Source of the DNA: Limnephilus marmoratus
Lineage: Eukaryota; Arthropoda; Insecta; Trichoptera; Limnephilidae
Direction of reading: 5' to 3'
DNA: 64,000 nucleotides
Assembly (NCBI GenBank): GCA_917880885.1
Contig: OU862918.1
Coordinates: forward strand, 28,977,988-29,041,987
Position numbers and translations under genes: made by a program. Of the stretch, positions 21,490-33,530 are shown in pieces; the first letter of the stretch is position 1, and every line of letters begins with the position of its first letter. The notes below the pieces were generated by a model, which was not told the origin of the DNA, did no database searches, and saw only the letters and a list, made by a program, of their open reading frames with translations.

Positions 21490-21839
21490 AGGTGTTTGCA
21501 AGCATAAGTTACTTCTGAAGGTCGAAAATAGAACTTAGGGCCTTCGCTCATGGAAAAACCGAAAACTGGTTGGCAACTCAATTCAACTCAGTTCACGGCG
21601 CAACTCAACTTTATGATTGCAATAATTATATCAGCTCGTTTAACAAAAATATATTTTATTGATAATGTATCAATTATCAACTAAATCAATGTTTCCCAAC
21701 TCTGACATGTCGCAAATTACTCGAAAACTTGTCGTTATCGTGAGACGTAACCGTGGCAACCTGTCAACCTGGCAACAGAAACGCGCCGGCCGCGGCGATT
21801 AGCACTGCGGGTCGCCGCGTCGCCCTTGACAACTGGTCT
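21490..21839. other. Intergenic, no gene seen
   Basis: Includes a short GC-rich block near 21780-21830. Confidence 0.5.
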
Positions 21840-22470
21840 TTAACAAGTTTATAATAACGATGAACGAGAGATGGGAAGGCTGATAGAGATATTGAAAGAA
21901 GGGTGAATGCCGGTAACTCCATTAATGGTGGACCGGATGCCGTTGGCGCTAATAAAAAACTGTCAAAAGAAGCGAAGCTAGCAGTCCACAATGGGAGTCC
22001 TGGTACCTACCCTGATGTATGGAAGTGAGGCATGGAACTGGCAGAGGAAGGATGAAAGAAACTGAATGCTGTTGAAATGAGATCCCTGAGACGTATGTGT
22101 GGTAAAAACAATCTACGATCGTGTGAGAAATGTGGATATCCGCAAAAGAATGTAAGGCTGATGTAAGCATAAGGAGTAAGATTAAGAAAGGGACCCTCAG
22201 ATGATTTGGGCATGTAGAGCGAATGAACGAAGAAAGTAGTGTAAGAAGAATATATGACGCGAATGTCAATGGTAGAAGAAATCGGGGACGCCCGAGGAAG
22301 ACATGGCACGATCAAGTGAATCAGATACTTGAGTCGGGCCATGTCATAAGTCAGAATAATAGAAGATGTGAGTTAGGCAAAGGGTGTGTGCCAAGACCGA
22401 GTTGTTTGGCGGTCCGTCCTCTCTGCCTACCCCTGCGGAAAACGGCGGGATGGTTAGTTAGTTAGGTATG
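21840..22470 (+). pseudogene. LINE reverse transcriptase C-terminal fragment (family N, copy 2)
   Basis: Broken frames encode a segment with LMYGSEAWNW and EMRSLRRMCG, then ERMNEESSVRRIY and RGRPRKTWHDQVNQILESGH. These are the connection and tail of a LINE polymerase of the type with YGSEAW and GRPRK motifs. Frameshifts are needed between blocks. The 3' end shares the GCCAAGACCGAGTTGTTTGG segment and the GATGGTTAGTTAGTTAG tail with the inverted copy at 9130. Confidence 0.8.
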
Positions 22471-23319
22471 AAACTAACTAAACATGAATTAAAATCCTTG
22501 CATAGAAAACTCAATGGTTTGCAGGCAGTCGATCCAGTAAATAAAGCGAGTACCTAAGTGGATTTCTTCTCAGAAAATTTCCAGAAACATACCGCGAAGC
22601 AACAAGTGCCATATGCTAAAATTGGTCATGAAATGAGGAGGGGAAAGCGATGGAACTGTAGGGTGAACAATTCTGCGGCCAAAGAACATTTGTCAGAGAA
22701 CAGGTGTTCAAGGGGTATAGGAGCTCTCCCAGGTGGCTTTAGACCGGGAGAAGTTTGTGGAAGGATTGTCGCCAACATTCAAGACGAGACTCTCCCACAG
22801 ACCGAATAAAATTTAAGTCAAAATCTAAAGAGAAAATGTATGTGGCCTAGACAAGAGATCCAGATCGTTAGGGGGAACGCCCGTGCGGTCCCTTTCACAC
22901 CAAACTCAATTTTGCATTTGAGACCAACCTACCCAACGAAATTGAATTTTTTTTTTAATGAAAATGGGTAGCTAATATCTAGTATGGATATGTGATAGTT
23001 TATAGAATTGTGTTTTAAATCGTAAAATATAGACCACTAAATAATAATTCAATTTTTCATGATTTTAGAGGCAACTAGAGATTATTTGAAAGTTAATGAT
23101 ATTATTTATACAAATAATTTTACTCTATACAATAATACGGTAAAATATAATATAATTTGTAAAAAAATATTAAATAAAGCATTTTGATGCGCGTGAATTC
23201 AAATAACAAAAGATCGAACACAAGAAGAGAACTTGTTTGCTAGAACACAAATGTATAGTACCTATACAAATTTAAAAAAATTCGACCCAAAAAGCCCATT
23301 TTCGAAATATTTTATTTTG
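22471..23319. other. Intergenic, no gene seen
   Basis: The frame 22558-22809 lacks motifs. The rest is AT-rich. Confidence 0.5.
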
Positions 23320-23321
23320 TA

Positions 23322-24263
23322 TTAGGTCCTTACATATGAAACTGGTGTTTTGTATGGGAGGAACATAAAGTCGATTTTTTAAAAAATATAATACATTTAT
23401 TTAATCAAAGTATGTACCATTGCTATCTATGCACTTTTGCTATCTCATAGGTAGTTCATCGATCCCACTACTAAAAAAACCATTCGGACGGGAATCAATA
23501 AAATCTTTGAAGGCGGTTTGGTCTGCCCCATCGGAGTTGAGTTTTTTCCCTTGCAAGAAGTTATCCAAATTTCGAAAAAAATGGTAATCTGTTGGGGCAA
23601 GGTCCGGAGAGTACGGTGGATGTCTTAGACATTCCAATTGAAGCTCCTCTAATTTGGTAGCCGTCTGTTGTGCAGTGTGTGGTCTAGCGTTCTAACGCGC
23701 GTTTGTTGATTTGCTTCACTCAATTCGTGAGGTACCCACCTTTCAAGTTTTTCACCTTTCCAATTTGCTTCAAGTGGATTAAAACAGTTTTATCACTAAC
23801 ACCACAGCCTGCAGCTAACTCGGACGTGGTTTGCGATGGATCCGCTTCCACAATAGCCTTCAATTCTTCATTATCAACTTTGGTCTCCGGCCGTCCACGG
23901 GGCTTGTTCTGCAGGTCGAAATTTCCAGAACGAAAACGTTGGAACCAAAAACGCATTTGTTTTCTTTTGCGGCACCGTCGCCATACACATCATTAATACT
24001 TCGAGCCATTTCTGCAGCACTGGTACCACGGTGGAACTCGTACTCGTAAATAACGCGATATTTCAAGTTTTCCATTTTGTAAACTAAGGGACGCAAAGAA
24101 AAAAAACAATGAAGGAAAAAACAAATGAATTATAATTTTTGAAACACAAATACATGAGTAAATAGCTGTATAAATTTGAATTTGGATTCCCAACCAAAGA
24201 GAAGATATTTGAGATCAAAGTTGCCAGTACGGCAAAACGCCAATTTCACATGTAATGACCTAG
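23322..24263 (-). mobile_element. Deleted mariner transposon with TA target sites
   Basis: Inverted ends of about 30 bases: TTAGGTCCTTACATATGAAA left, and ATTTCACATGTAATGACCTAG right. TA flanks both (23320-23321, 24264-24265). Encodes the two ends of a mariner transposase on the minus strand. A full mariner is about 1.3 kb; this is 942 bp. Confidence 0.92.
23440..24075 (-). pseudogene. Mariner transposase with central deletion and frameshifts
   Basis: ATG at 24075 opens MENLKYRVIYEYEFHRG, the N-terminal helix-turn-helix. Then comes a frameshift near 23950 (RFWFQRFRSGNFDLQNKPRG), the GRPETKVDNEEL linker and KTVLIHLKQIGKVKNL. The C-terminal part has HPPYSPDLAPTDYHFFRNL, the last catalytic block of mariner, followed by ELPMRW-like sequence. 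The DNA between ELSEANQQTRV and the HPPYSPDLAP block is too short, so the first two catalytic aspartates are lost. Not functional. Confidence 0.9.
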
Positions 24264-24402
24264 TATTTCATTATATCTAAATGGTAGATTGGGCAAGATT
24301 ATTTTTTCAATTACCATCATACTTACAAAAAAATGTCAAAGTTGTATCTAAAATCGTGAAAAAATTCATTCTTTAATGGCCTATAATTTAAAATATAAAT
24401 AC

Positions 24403-24600
24403 TTTTTTTTTTTTAAAGAAAGACAAACATTCCCGGGTTACGAATAACCCAGCAATGTTTGAAAATCTCCTACTACCACCACAGAAAGCCGAAAATGTTG
24501 CTTGTGTTGTGATGGAGGACTTAGACAGCCGAGGAATCGAACACGCGACGCTCGGGTGGGACCCAAGCGCTATGCCCACTCAACCACTGACGGGTCGTAA
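24403..24600 (-). mobile_element. tRNA-derived SINE (family S), copy 1
   Basis: Minus strand: TGGTTGAGTGGGCATAGCG (A-box-like), GTGTTCGATTCCTCG (B box), a tRNA-unrelated body with GTGGTGGTAGTAGGAGATTT, and an A-rich tail (the T run at 24403-24416 on the plus strand). Pol III promoter boxes and tail define a SINE. A relative lies at 29262-29440. Confidence 0.8.
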
Positions 24601-24604
24601 CTAA

Positions 24605-25040
24605 CTAGCACATAGCCGTACTAGATATTTTCTCTTACCTTACCTTACCTTTTGATTAAAAAAATAATTATTCAATTATACAATATTCAATAATAATTTG
24701 GTACAAGTTTCTGTATTTTAGCCTCAAACCCAAAATTATGTTTCGTATGAAAAAGGACGCGCTGCCGTACCTTTTAAAAACGAAGGTAAAAACAACTTAC
24801 AAGAACCGAATTTTTAAAATAAAATTTTTCTGAAGCGCTAAAATAATATTATAGGAATTGAAAATACCATAGTTTTGTCAAATCGTGTGGGTGGTAGCAA
24901 AAACTATGTTATGTATGATTTCCAGCGGGAGGCTCATCTAGTGAAAGAGAGAAAAAATTTTAAATTCTCTTTGCTCTAAATACCCTAAAAGGATCAGGAC
25001 ATATTCTTGTCATAGGGAAATAGTGGATGATATTAACTAT
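24605..25040. other. Intergenic, no gene seen
   Basis: TTACC repeat at 24635-24650; otherwise unremarkable AT-rich DNA. Confidence 0.5.
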
Positions 25041-25041
25041 T

Positions 25042-26315
25042 ATCAACTAGCCAGACCCGGCTACACGTTGCTGTGGCTAACGAAACACAACGCCATCTAC
25101 TGACAACGTCATTACCCAACCTTTATAACAAACGCCATCTTTTAATTTGCATACATATTAAATTGATTGATATGTATATGTATTCCGATTGGTGTTTTAA
25201 AAATAAATTAACTCTCAATGTAAAAAAATGCCAAATTATGAGATTCCACAGGAAAAAAACCCATTGTTGTTCACTTACTTTCTCAATAATCACACTTTAT
25301 TATCTGTTGTTGAAATAAGAGACCTTGGTATTATTACCTTTGACACTAAATTAACTTTTATTAAACATATTAATAATATATCCGGTAAAGCTATGCAAAT
25401 GTTGGGATTTATCTTACGAATTTCGAAGGATTTTAAAAATTTTAAAACTTTCAAACTACCATACACTTCTCTGGTTAGAAGCCAACTAGAATTTATTTCT
25501 ATCATTTGGAATCCATATTACAGTACACATGAATATTCCCTTGAGACTAACATAAATTCTTACGTCACATTAATTTTAAATTGGGAATATCAATTGAAAA
25601 CATTAATTACTTCTCCCTGTTACATCTACTGGGACTTGATACATTAAAAGAAAGAAGAATTTGTTCTGATTTATTTTATTTATTTAAAATTGTTAATAAC
25701 TTGTTGAACTCTCCTGAACTTCTTTCGTTAATGTTTTCATGTACCGAGTAGATCAGTTCGTCACAAATTACCTTACCATTGTAATAATACAGGATCGAAT
25801 GCTGAATTATATGCAATAATAAATCGCCTGCATATACTTGGTAACAAATATATTGCCAACTACGTACTTAACGTAGCAATTTTTTAGTTCATAATATCTT
25901 GTACACATTCATGTACATGTGGTTTTCTTTTTCTTCATGTTTGTATTTATAATAGCTTACTATTTTTGCTTTATACTGTCACTTCAATATGTGCTCTATA
26001 ATTTTTTGTCTTATTAATTTTTTTTCTCAACTATGTATATTCTTTTAAATTATTGCAATTCCCATGTAAAAGCCGTTAATCGGCGTTAATTCATAATAAA
26101 TAAATAAATCAACACCTCCCGCTTGTCAGCCCGCTCCCTTTATATATAATACATTTCAACCAATTTACACAAAACCTTGACAAATTATATACCTACACCT
26201 TCCTCATGAATCACTATATCTATTGGTGAAAACAGCACGAAAACCCATTGCACCCAGTTTAAAATAAGCGTACAGACAGTGGGAGCGACTTCGCTTTATA
26301 CTATGTGAAGATTAC
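25042..26315 (+). repeat. Family V1 repeat, copy 2, split by a LINE fragment
   Basis: Starts CTAGCCAGACCCGGCTACAC, breaks near 25138, and resumes at about 26108 (CACCTCCCGCTTGTCAGCCC ... ATCACTATATCTATTGGTGA). Intact order is seen at 20311-20612 and 46008. Confidence 0.75.
25140..26107 (+). pseudogene. 5'-truncated jockey/CR1-type reverse transcriptase fragment
   Basis: Encodes CFKNKLTLNVKKCQIMRFHR, then after a frameshift near 25260 LSVVEIRDLGIITFDTKLTF and YTSLVRSQLEFISIIWNPYY. These are the motifs after the FADD box and the thumb/connection of jockey-like enzymes. Further frame breaks follow 25550. Ends in AATAAATAAATAAAT (26095-26109), the tail style shared with 29100, 30480 and 38455. 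Confidence 0.85.
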
Positions 26316-27194
26316 GAAATGTTTGATTACTCCCAACAAACGAAAACTTCAGCGAACTTAACTATCAGGCATTATCAAACAGTTTGATAATGCCTTCAGA
26401 AGGCGAAACAGCTGTCACGCGTAATAATACTTACATAGCAGAACTTGTTTAAAAATAAACTGCTTTTATTAATTGAATAATAATATTTTTCAATATAATA
26501 TAAAATAAATTAAAGCTAAAATGGAGTTCTACAAAATTAAACTTGATAACAATAAAAAAAAATCCTTCACAACACGGACGTATGAATATATCTGGACCTG
26601 CCCTAAGTGATAAAAACGTAATATTTCCCCCTCCCCATGGAGGGTGGGGAGGGGAGAGATCCACGCTTGAATCTAAAATATGTGACGTCATCATTCTTGT
26701 AGTGACCAGCGCGAAACTAACGTCCATACGTTTTACGAAATAACACACCAAAAAACGGCAGCTTGCGCTATACATTATAGGAACATATTATATAGACATA
26801 ACGAATGTGGGCGGTTCTCCAGTGTCCTCGTCGCTGGTTACAGGGGGTAAGTAAATTATGAAACATTTGTAAAAGTGTCTTAACTAAACACGGCAACAAA
26901 ATATTGCTATGTGAATTGGGGCGAATGTTTTTGGGGCAAGCGTTTGGCCATAGCAAATATGTTATTAACGTGGCAAGCAATTCGCGCTCCCATGTAAAAA
27001 GGTCTGTTCATTCAAAGCAGATTTTGCTTTTAAGAACTAAATGGTGATATTATAATGCGAGATGCCTATATACTGTCAGATTGATTTTTCAACGAATCAC
27101 AGTATCTTTCCTCTCTTCGCCCCCCATAGTTTGGTTTTACATCTCACCTGTATCTTCTGGTGTATTCATTCTGATGTCTATGCTTCACAATGAT
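26316..27194. other. Intergenic with two short hairpins
   Basis: Holds the inverted repeat at 26367-26395 and CCCTCCCCATGGAGGGTGGG near 26629-26648. No gene recognised. Confidence 0.5.
26367..26395. repeat. 29-bp hairpin (14-bp arms, 1-base loop)
   Basis: AGGCATTATCAAAC and GTTTGATAATGCCT are exact complements around a single A. Confidence 0.75.
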
Positions 27195-27287
27195 AAAAAA
27201 GTGCTTCGTAGTCTCTCCACTCTTGTCTACTTTTTTTCTGAAGGTTTCACTTCTACCGTGTGTGAATTGCCCACTTTGATTTATTTT
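27195..27287 (-). repeat. Family Y2 fragment
   Basis: GTGCTTCGTAGTCTCTCCAC, TTCTGAAGGTTTCACTTC and TACCGTGTGTGAATTGC match 13995-14105 inverted. Confidence 0.6.
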
Positions 27288-27375
27288 TCCTTATTTCATG
27301 TACATCATTCTTTTCTTAGCAAGTATTTTCATGCTACACAGTTGATGTTATTACAACACACAATAAATGCTCATT

Positions 27376-29187
27376 AAAGCTTCGATGACACACGGCGAGT
27401 TACAAGCTACTATCTACTAAGTTTTAAAAGCGGGTAAATCGGCGAGTGAGATTGTCATGATGACACACAAAACTGTCCACTCGCTCAGAAGCGTAGGAAA
27501 CTGAGGCCGCTGCTAGCGCCAGTAACAAGAATAACGACGCCTGCTTCAACTAATTCTTCAGATGTTTTGACAGTCGAAATAAGCTGTTTATCGTAAGCCA
27601 TGTTGGAAACATAAATAAACCAATCACGAGCAAGCGGAGCAAGCGTGTAGGCGAGTAAAGTTAACGACCTTTCAACTTTTTTTCGTAGATTGTCAACAAT
27701 CTGCTAGTCGCTGCTAGTTAGCAAGTAACATGGGTAAACCAGCAGCATGGGTTTAGAGAGGGCAGGTCTACGACGACCAACTTAATGGTATTTACGGATT
27801 ACGTCTCAAATATATTGGACAACAACGGACAAGTAGATGTCTCATATAATGATTTTGCGAAAGCTTTTGACAAAGTAGATCACCTCATATTACTGAATAA
27901 ACTTGAAAGCTTCGGCTTCTCATACTTGCTGCTTTTGTTCTTTCATAATTATTTGTTTAACAGAAAACAATACGTTGTTTACGGGCAGTTCACATCGAAA
28001 CTCTACGCCACAAATTCTGGGGTCCCTCAAGGGTCTAATTTAGGACCACTTTTATTTTTATTGTTTATTAATGACATAGGGTTGTTTATAAGATTTGTAA
28101 AATTTTTGTTATTTGCGGATGACATTAAACTATACACCTGTATAACGACAAATGAAGACTCCATTCGTCTACAGAACGATATCGACGGTATAGTAGAGTG
28201 GAGTCATCAAAATAAACTTCTTTTTAACAGTAGTAAGTGTACAATTATGTGCATTACAAGGGCAAAGCGTACTTTATATTTTAACTATAAAATGTCTGGT
28301 ACCTCTATAAAACATATCTCGATAACGAAGGATTTAGGAATCACTTTTGACACGCGTCTGACTTTTCGAACTCATATCGATTCGGTGTGCAACTCTGCAA
28401 TGCGAATGCTGGGTTTTGTTATATGTAATTCGAAATCTTTTACGAATACGGCAATCATAAAAATGCTTTATTTTACTCTGGTTCGCAGCATTCTTGAGAG
28501 TGGATCGATAATATGGGGACCCGAAGATACCCTTTACTCGAATGATGTAGAAAAGGTGCAAAAAAAGTTTATGCGATACCTCTACATGCGAGAGTTCGGA
28601 TATTACCCTTTATTGTATCCTTCTGATTTTCTCGCTGGAATGCTGGGGATAGAACGTCTAGACGTCAGGAGAAATATTGCAATGGTGTTAGTGGCGCACA
28701 AGCTACTAAATGGGCACACTTGCAATCCAGATATTCTGGAACGAATTTCTTTTTATGTCCCTGATAATTTCATCAGAGCTAGACAGCACAGATTATTTAT
28801 TTTTCCAAGGGGCAGGACCAACCTACCAATGATCATGCCTTTGGGGAGAATAACTACTTTGTTAAATCACATTTCTTCTGTGATCGACATTTTTAATTTG
28901 AACCAAAGAGAATTTAAGACAGCAATAAGCATACTATTTACCAAATCTGGCTAATCAGATAGTATTGATGTAATTACTCATGCAAATAAATGTATATACT
29001 TACTTATTATAAACTGTAATTTATAAACTGTCATTTGTGAAATGTAAATGGATTATACTGTTTTTCACAATAAATCAATAAATAAATAAATAAATAAATA
29101 AACATGATGACACTGGGCGAGTTTACTAACAGATAGTGAATTTCCCAGATAGTAGCTTGTAAACTCGTCGTGTGTCATCGAGGCTTG
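27376..29187. mobile_element. TIR element (GATGACACAC ends) carrying a LINE insertion
   Basis: Left end AGCTTCGATGACACACGGCG then AGTTACAAGCTACTATC; right end GATAGTAGCTTGTAAACTCG then TCGTGTGTCATCGAGGCT: about 38-base inverted repeats with few mismatches. Without the LINE (27733-29100) it is about 440 bp. Target duplication not resolved. Confidence 0.8.
27734..28954 (+). pseudogene. 5'-truncated LINE reverse transcriptase, long intact frame
   Basis: The frame is open from the truncation point (QQHGFREGRSTTTNL, upstream of the first ATG at 27785) to TAA at 28952. Motifs: VSYNDFAKAFDKVDH, NSGVPQGSNLGPLLFLLFIN, LLFADDIKLY (catalytic), DLGITFDTRLTFRTHI, LVRSILESGSIIWGP. It is jockey/CR1-like. 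The endonuclease and RT fingers are missing, as is usual for incomplete target-primed insertion. AACATG at 27727-27732 and 29101-29106 is the probable target duplication, and the tail is (AATA)n at 29076-29100. There are no internal stops, so the insertion is recent. Confidence 0.9.
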
Positions 29188-29261
29188 GGAAAAAAATCTT
29201 TCCTAAGTAATCTGTAAACTAAAAATACATAAATAGGTATATTTTTTTTATATAAAACGAA

Positions 29262-29440
29262 CAGAGTATTTTAATTTTAAAAAGAAAGACGGCTTCGATT
29301 CCCTGATTACGGATAGCCTGACAATGATTTGAAAATCTCCTGCTACCACCACGCCACCACAGTAAAGTAGAAAATGTTACTATGTCGAGATGGATGAACC
29401 CAGACGTCATGTCAACTCAGCTACTGACCAGGAGTTGACT
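29262..29440 (-). mobile_element. tRNA-SINE family S, degraded copy 2
   Basis: Shares TTTGAAAATCTCCTGCTACC and flanking AAAAAGAAAGAC with 24403-24600, but the B box is not recognisable. Confidence 0.6.
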
Positions 29441-29696
29441 TGTGTCGCGGAACAATAATCTATACAAACCATGTGACTATTGATTAAATAATCGCTATCG
29501 GCAAAGTAAAAATGTTACTTCACCACTATTTAATACACCCATACAAACGAATTTCCGAATATTCTCACTTTCAATTATTTTCGATACATTATAGTATATA
29601 GGGTCGTTGGCCACACTTTTTTGTGACAAAGCTCGACAAAAACTGTCTATTCAGCGCTACTCCCCAATATAAAAGGAACGGAATAACGAATACCAT

Positions 29697-30480
29697 ATAT
29701 CAAAGACCTTGGTGTTATTTTTGACCGGAAACTTACATTTGATCATCACTGTGAAACAATTTCCAATAAGGCCACGCAAATTCTAGGTTTTGTAATACGT
29801 AACACAAGGACTTTTCAAAACATTGAGTCAATTAAGCTACTTTACTGCTCTCTTGTAAGATCGCAGCTGGAATATGCATCTCCTGTATGGTCTCCGATTT
29901 ATACCTGTAACTTACACCGTTTGGAGAGAGTACAAAGAAAATTTCTTCGATACGTTCAATTCAAATTGAGACAGCCTGTAATTGAAATCCGCTACAATGC
30001 ATTAATGTCTGATCTAAACCTACCACTACTTTCTACCCGGCGTACTATTAATGACATTCTTATACTTTTTAAATTACTGAACAATCTCATAGACTGCCCT
30101 CAAATGTTAAGTGTTATAAATATTCGTGTCCCTGTTAAATCAACTCGACTCCACCTTTTCCACAGTGACAATCATAGCACTAACTATTCCTATCATTCAC
30201 CGCTAGTGCGTTTTCACTGAACTGCCAATACGTATACAGACCTTTTCGATATTTTCAAAACCTCACCGTCTTGCATCAAAGCAAAAATAACTAGTTATTT
30301 ATGTAACTGATATGTTTGTAAAATGATAAATATTTGTTGTACTAATATGCATCGTATGTATGTACTGTATGTTATTCTATATATATATATATAATGTTTG
30401 TAAATGTTCGATACACCTGTATTATGTATGTAATAGCCCTATGTACGGGCGTTTAAATAATAAATAAATAAATAAATAAA
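29697..30480 (+). pseudogene. LINE reverse transcriptase 3' fragment (family J, copy 1)
   Basis: Frame from 29697: IKDLGVIFDRKLTFDHHC, CSLVRSQLEYASPVWSP, RLERVQRKFLRYVQF, ending at a TGA (30218-30220), after which about 30 more in-frame codons reach TGA at 30308. Jockey-type C-terminal region. Tail AATAATAAATAAATAAATAA at 30457-30480. A shorter relative is at 40110-40370. Confidence 0.85.
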
Positions 30481-30818
30481 CGGTAGGAGCTCCACCTAGA
30501 TCTGTTGTAAAATTATAATAAAATTGTTATGTCGGTAGTTTAAAGTGAGACACATTGACAACAGGTGTATAGAGTTTGCTAATCGAAATGGTGTGGTTTG
30601 TTTACGTGAAACAAAGTGCTGTTTTTATGTAATACTTCGAGACGGTGTACAAGATTTAATAAAATACTTCCAATTGTTAAAGGATTTGAAGATTCCGGGT
30701 GATTTTCCGGGTCTTTTAAAAAAGCATCCCTAAAAGTCAAAATTCTTCTAGCTATATTATTTATAGGCTTTACTGTGGGATGATATTAAAACATTGCCTT
30801 TTTTAGAAAATATATTTT
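30481..30818. other. Intergenic, no gene seen
   Basis: The 62-codon frame at 30545-30733 has no recognised motif. Confidence 0.5.
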
Positions 30819-31187
30819 TTTGAAGTAAAACTTCTTTACGCACGCTTGACTTGGGGAGTAAGCTGGTGAATGCGTGACGAGAGCGTTGAGAAAGAAACAA
30901 AAGCGAGGAGAACGGTAATTGACAAGGAGATATAAGTTAGTGAAGATAGAAAGAGAGAGAGAGTTACGTTTCGTATATTACTGTAGGGGCAAGAGAGAGA
31001 GGTGCGAGCACATTTTCTTTCTCTCTTTCTCTCATAGCCAGTGACGTTACGTATACTATGTCTAAGATTTATAGTGCAGGCCTATTGTCTGTATCACATT
31101 GTAGGAACAAGAGAGAGCAGTGCGCGCGCACATTTTCTTTCTCTCTTCTTTTATAAGTTAGTGAAGTTTTACTTCAGTCGTGTGTCA
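30819..31187 (+). mobile_element. Family X MITE, copy 1
   Basis: Ends TGAAGTAAAACTTCTTTACG and GTGAAGTTTTACTTCAGTCG are inverted over about 14 bases. The interior has GA-rich and CT-rich tracts (AGAAAGAGAGAGAGAG) and CATTTTCTTTCTCTC twice. An inverted sister is at 33531-33930. End sequence is close to family Y. Confidence 0.75.
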
Positions 31188-31615
31188 TTAGCTCCACACA
31201 GGAGGTACACTATGTTATCTTAGGGGATGCTGTGTGGAGGGTCTTTTTAAGGAAGGAAAGGAAGTTCTGGGAAGGAAAAGAGTAGGAGGGGTGGGTAGTA
31301 ATCTGGGGGTTAGTGTGTATAGGCGTGACGGACGTATGAATCCATTCCTCCAACTGCGGTGCAAGGCGATGGGTCGAGAGTCTGGCCGGATAGGTCAAAA
31401 GGCCTCACTCAGTCTCTCTCGATCCAGCCCGCCTCGCAGAAGGTGGGCAGACGCATCCGCCGCCAGGACCTGAACAAACCTCACCCCATGAACACGAGCA
31501 CCCCTGCTAAGTCACCAAATTTAGCGAACCACTTGGGGAGACCTGTGGGAGAGGTGTTGGTTATCCGATAAATGATTCCCGGGGCGGCGGTACCATACCC
31601 TCTTCCCAAATTGAA
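31188..31615 (+). repeat. Family Z repeat, copy (AGCTCCACAC)
   Basis: Runs from TTAGCTCCACACAGGAGG through GGGGATGCTGTGTGGAGGGT, AGAGGTGTTGGTTATCC and CGGCGGTACCATACCCTC. Same order at 35545-35972 and, inverted, at 32975-33352, 36181-36424 and 38462-38620. Open frames in it (31234-31473, 31359-31571) are not conserved between copies. Confidence 0.8.
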
Positions 31616-31862
31616 TTGAAATGAGTTGTTTTGTGATAACATTGATCTAAACGTGAGGCTACCCCTGCCTCCCAGTCTGAATAAGGCTAAGATCTTGTCT
31701 ATGTACATTTTATACTAAATCCAGGAAGATCGTTTGGTCATCTTTGGGAATGTTGTGTGGATGGTATTTTAAACTTTGACTATCCCGTGCAATAAAACGG
31801 GATGGATCGCACCATACATTCGGAATTTCCACAGACATGTAGGTACAACGTCCGTATAAATT

Positions 31863-32075
31863 TCCCTGAAAATTTGAAGTTTAAGCTCTTAAAAAAACGT
31901 TTGTTTTTTTTTAAGATAATTTATAATTCAGATACCGAGTTGAAAGGATAATTATATGAAATTCACTCCATAGGAAAAAATCGCAAAATATACTCAGAAA
32001 ATTATTTAAAAAAACATAGTGTTGTTCTAATATTTTATATGTTATAGGTATAAAAAAAATCATAGGGTTTCTTTA
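31863..32075 (-). repeat. Old diverged relative of the TTAA MITE (family U)
   Basis: TAGGAAAAAATCGCAAAATA, ATTATATGAAATTCACTCC and TAGGGTTTCTTTAAA parallel the interior of copy C directly downstream, with many differences and no clear ends. Confidence 0.65.
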
Positions 32076-32087
32076 AATGATACTTAA

Positions 32088-32486
32088 GGGCCCGCAACCC
32101 GGATTGTACCGATTTATTACATATTTCCCTAAAACACGGTAAGTTTTAAAGCTCTTAAAAAATATGTGTTATTCTTGAAGATATTATTTAGACTTTGAAA
32201 CGCAAATTATATAAAATTCCCTCGATCGAAAAAAATCGCAAAGTATGCTCCAAAAATTATTATTAACACGTTTGTTTCAGTTATTTTACAAGTTATATGT
32301 ATGAAAAAATTCACAGTGTTTCTTTAAATCCCGCGAGATTTTGCTCTATTTTAAACGAGTCGTGTTTGATTAAACATTTTCGCAATTTTCGCATCGATTT
32401 TGTCGCCGTAAATGTTAGCGCTCTCCTCTAACATTCGTAATTTCGTATATCTCCATCTTCTTCTTTTCGGGCCCGGTTGCAGAGCC
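32088..32486. mobile_element. TTAA-specific MITE (family U), copy C (inverted)
   Basis: TTAA at 32084-32087 and 32487-32490. Ends GGGCCCGCAACCCGGATTG and CGGGCCCGGTTGCAGAGCC. Reverse orientation relative to copies A and B. Confidence 0.9.
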
Positions 32487-32490
32487 TTAA

Positions 32491-32974
32491 CTCAGATGTC
32501 AAGAGATTTTTCCTCTACTTTCCTCCTAAGTCAGGTATTTATTATTCAGTTGTTTTTAATATTAGAGCGCTCCCGCCATAAATCGTTTCTACATAATATC
32601 TTCCTTTCAATCCATCTTTAGCAATCTTCTACTTCTTTTAGAACGTTTATGACGAAGCCTTTACCCAATGGTAACCTGAACGTAAAGATGTGAACCTAGG
32701 TCTTCAAGAAACGCAATAGGCGGATCTTAGCTAAGAGCTAAGTTATTCAGTTAGTAAACGACCCGTTCTCAAGACTGTGCGGCGTGCACAGGTGCCGGAG
32801 GGTTCAATGGCGCTAGTTTTTCATTCAATAATGATGGAGACTTTCCACGAAAGAGCGGTAAGTTTCTTGGCTCAGGACACAGAGGTCTAAACCAGTTTAT
32901 TTTACACAATGAACCTATTTTAAAAATACGTAATTTTGCACCTCGTTCAGGAGTGGATGAAACTTTCTGAAGGA
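32491..32974. other. Intergenic, no gene seen
   Basis: No supported frames. Confidence 0.5.
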
Positions 32975-33352
32975 TCGTTTATTGGATAACCAACACCTCT
33001 GCCATAAGTCACCCCAAGTGTTTCGATACGTTTGGTGACTTAGAATGGTTCATGGGGTGAGGTTTGTCCGGCTCTTGGCGGTGGATGCGTCTGCCCACAT
33101 AACTGCGTGGCAGGCTGGATCAAGAGACTCTCTCGGAACATCGCCCTGCACTACAGAGGATTCATACGTCCGTCACTCCTGGACAAACTGACCCCCAAAT
33201 TCCTACTCACCACTCGTGCCTTCTTCCTTCCAGGAACTTTCGTATATCTAGATTTCCTTCCCTATAAATACCCTCTCCACAGTATCCCCAAAGATGGCAC
33301 AGGCCCCGAAGGGAATTATTTTCCTCCGGGCCTCCTGGGTGGAGCTAATATA
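32975..33352 (-). repeat. Family Z repeat, inverted copy
   Basis: GGATAACCAACACCTCTGCC, CACAGTATCCCCAAAGATGG and CCTGGGTGGAGCTAATATAA are complements of blocks at 31188-31615 in reverse order. Confidence 0.75.
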
Positions 33353-33364
33353 AAAAAAGTCCAG

Positions 33365-33521
33365 AGACCTTTATTCAGAATCGAAACTTTGCGTTAATTT
33401 AAAATTTAAATAGTAATCGACCACCATAACACGGGCATCAGCCTAGCATGGTGGTCAAAAATCAACAAATGGGATATAACCGTAATATGCAATGAATAAA
33501 GAAATTAAAAAAAAAAAAACG
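33365..33521 (+). repeat. Retroposon-like 3' end with hairpin and A tail
   Basis: GACCACCAT and ATGGTGGTC (about 33419-33457) form a 9-bp stem. AATAAA and a 12-base A run at about 33508-33519 follow. Looks like the 3' end of a SINE or LINE; family unknown. Confidence 0.45.
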
Positions 33522-33530
33522 AGTGTGCTT

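Noticed and set aside
31234..31571. Overlapping frames rich in R, G and S
   Set aside because: They belong to family Z and are not preserved in the copies at 35545 and 32975.
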